From Rickettsiales bacterium (GTDB taxonomy: Bacteria; Pseudomonadota; Alphaproteobacteria; Rs-D84), in assembly GCA_031259745.1 (NCBI GenBank), contig JAIRLB010000003.1, positions 1-15,514 on the forward strand: DNA of 15,514 nucleotides, given 5' to 3'. The translations under genes were made by a program, and so were the position numbers. Below are positions 14,056 to 15,514 of this stretch, piece by piece. The notes under the pieces are model-generated. The model saw only the letters and a program-made list of their open reading frames with translations, ran no database searches and had not been told where the DNA came from. Every line of letters starts with the position of its first letter. Positions within the stretch are counted from its first letter, which is position 1.

Positions 14056-14607
14056 TCATTCCTGACATGTTACGTAATCCGGGTTTCCAAGGCCGTTTTC
14101 CAATGTTCTGGTCGAGGATTTTCTTGTTTTTCCAGACGGGCAGCCAGATGCGCATATCTTGAATTCATCAGCTTTTGCAAATACCCAGCATTCTTTCATC
14201 TGTTGATGATTCATTTGGATTGCGGTTGATTTCTTAAAATATTTCGTGCCATCCGGATCGCGAGAGTCCACAAAATCGCTCTCATTTCCAGTACATTGCA
14301 CGCAAGTATTGCCAACTTGATGCTGCGTCATGCGTCCCAGTGAATCTTTTGTTGTATTGCAGGTATAGCATTCTGTCAATGCTGCATTGGGCAGCTGCCC
14401 ATTAGGACAAGCCTGGCACTTGTCTTCTTTTACGATTTGCTTTTCGGGGCAACTAACGCATTCTTTGGTGTCAGAATTTATGAAATTTCCGCTTCTTATG
14501 CATGCAACGCATGTTTTTGTGCCCGGCGAAAAGGCGTATCCGGCAATACAATTGTAACTCCAGCAATGACTGTTCAGATCGGACGGTTCATATCTTTGCC
14601 AAGGCGT
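14056..14607 (-). pseudogene. Cysteine-rich protein remnant lacking a start codon and signal peptide
   Basis: A minus-strand frame stays open from 14640 to a TGA at 14056 and encodes a protein with about 17 cysteines. CxxC pairs recur (TCVAC, ECVSC, KCQAC, ECYTC, TCVQC) at intervals of roughly 10-25 residues, as in growth-factor-receptor-like cysteine repeats. No ATG lies in frame ahead of the repeats, and there is no signal peptide. The only start-like codon near the 5' end is a TTG at 14379, inside the repeats. A TGATATAAT box on this strand (14623-14615) lies 7 bases before an in-frame ACG at 14607, exactly where other genes here have ATG, so a mutated start is one reading. A 5'-truncated remnant is the other. 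It points toward mraY and ends 21 bases from it. Confidence 0.55.
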
Positions 14608-14633
14608 CGTTGCAATTATATCACAAAAAAGAA

Positions 14634-14661
14634 ATGATTTTCACTTAAAAAATGCTATAAT
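14634..14661 (+). promoter_or_regulatory. ftsW promoter, probably leaderless
   Basis: ATGATT (14634-14639), a 16-base spacer and TATAAT (14656-14661), extended upstream as TGC, lie 6 bases before ATG 14668. There is no Shine-Dalgarno site. The promoter makes ftsW a separate unit from mraY. Confidence 0.6.
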
Positions 14662-14667
14662 TAAAGC

Positions 14668-15514
14668 ATGTTGAAAAGAACGGAAGAGTCCAAACTTACC
14701 AGCTGGTATTTTGAAATAGACAGGCGCCTGTTGTGGTGCATTGTGGGCCTTGTCTTTATCGGGATGTGGGCGATGGTATCGGCTGGCAGCGTGGCTGCCG
14801 AACGTATCGGACAGCCCTGGCATTTCTTTATTCTAAAAGCGCTGCCGTTTTACGGCGTCGGTCTGGCGACATTGTTTGTTTCCAGCATGCTAAACAAGAC
14901 ATGGGTTGTTCGAATATCCGCATTAAATGCGATAATATGCCTGCTGCTGCTGGCGATCACACTGGTTGCGCCCGCGGCAATCAAAGGCAGCGCGCGGTTC
15001 GTCAATCTGGGGTTCGCCAGCATTATGCCGTCCGACCTGATGAAGCCCGGGTTTATCATCATGACCGCATGGTTCCTATCGATGATGAAGGACAATTATG
15101 GCGCCGACATTTTTCTGAACAAAGAGGCATGGCGCCCCCGGCTGCTTGGTTGGTGGTCTTATCTGGCGGTGTTTGTACCGGCGTTTGTCATCATCTTGAC
15201 TCATCCGGATTTTGGGACGGCCATCTTGTATTTTGCGGTTTTATCCGCGATGGTGTTTATGGCGGGCCTGCCTTGGTGGATGATTCCGGTGCTGCTGGGG
15301 TGCGCGGGACTGGCGGGGATATTTGCATTCTTCACCATGTCGCACGTGCATAACCGAATCGTCGGATTCTTTTCGGGCGCTGGCGACGATTACCAAATCA
15401 GACAGTCGATTCAATCCATTCAGCATGGGGGGCTGCTGGGCAGCGGGGATGATGCGTTTATAAAGCAGTCTTTGCCTGATGCGCATACCGACTTTGTATT
15501 TTCTGCAATTGCCG
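14668..15514 (+). CDS. ftsW: Septal peptidoglycan polymerase FtsW, N-terminal part (runs off window)
   Basis: The frame is open from ATG 14668 to the window end (282 codons, no stop). It encodes a SEDS-family membrane protein that polymerises lipid II at the division septum together with a class B PBP (FtsI). Recognisable segments are KGSARFVNLGF followed by MPSDLMKPGF (matching the family's RRWxxLG...QPSExxK region, about residues 107-132), HPDFGTA (near 174, the family's xPDxGT motif), and LPDAHTDFVFSAIA near the end, which matches the PEAHTDFIFAVI signature typical of FtsW rather than RodA (PEQHTDF). Hydrophobic segments are regularly spaced. The short cytoplasmic N-terminus is usual. RodA is the alternative, less likely given the motif and the mraY neighbourhood. 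Confidence 0.88.
   Translation, partial: MLKRTEESKLTSWYFEIDRRLLWCIVGLVFIGMWAMVSAGSVAAERIGQPWHFFILKALPFYGVGLATLFVSSMLNKTWVVRISALNAIICLLLLAITLVAPAAIKGSARFVNLGFASIMPSDLMKPGFIIMTAWFLSMMKDNYGADIFLNKEAWRPRLLGWWSYLAVFVPAFVIILTHPDFGTAILYFAVLSAMVFMAGLPWWMIPVLLGCAGLAGIFAFFTMSHVHNRIVGFFSGAGDDYQIRQSIQSIQHGGLLGSGDDAFIKQSLPDAHTDFVFSAIA

Noticed and set aside
1..15514. CRISPR arrays, insertion sequences, rRNA or tRNA genes
   Set aside because: No spaced direct repeats, no transposase or terminal inverted repeats with a target duplication, and no rRNA or complete tRNA structure were seen on either strand.

Overview
The window reads as chromosomal DNA of an uncultured alphaproteobacterium, probably host-associated (Rickettsiales/Holosporales-like or a gut lineage). 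The grounds are a short bL31 without zinc cysteines, core cell-wall genes (PBP1a, MraY, FtsW), a tandem family of VirB6/TrbL-like inner-membrane proteins that recalls the rvhB6 expansion of Rickettsia, a MliC-type lysozyme inhibitor and several small cysteine-rich secreted proteins. The taxonomic placement is inference from these genes.

Positions 1-545 hold the start of a cysteine-rich secreted protein on the minus strand, a weak terminator and a gene-free stretch with a degenerate 7-base tandem array. Positions 545-5928 are a four-gene minus-strand operon of paralogous polytopic membrane proteins (424, 404, 479 and 455 residues in transcription order). Two junctions are tight: an ATGA overlap at 4654-4657 and a 6-base gap at 1913-1918. 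A second 7-base array sits at 3414-3447.

A divergent region at 5929-6210 separates this operon from a plus-strand block. On the plus strand it carries a roughly 200-base leader that can fold into a branched structure followed by a hairpin burying the Shine-Dalgarno site of a cysteine-rich secreted protein (6211-7185). This leader is the strongest candidate for an undescribed regulatory element here. A fifth membrane paralog (7240-8544) and an unrecognised 169-residue protein (8654-9163) follow.

Positions 9168-15514 are mostly housekeeping: rpmE with a hairpin leader, an inositol-monophosphatase-like protein that has lost its metal-binding motif, PBP1a, a MliC-type lipoprotein, mraY, a decayed cysteine-rich gene on the opposite strand, and the start of ftsW. 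The decayed gene lies where a cell-wall gene such as murD would be expected.

Promoters are unusually readable. Many have a TTGATT-like -35 box and TATAAT, often extended as TGATATAAT. In several genes the ATG lies only 6-8 bases after the -10 box with no Shine-Dalgarno sequence, which implies leaderless mRNAs. Genes with real leaders (rpmE, mliC, mraY, the 6211 gene) have clear Shine-Dalgarno sites.
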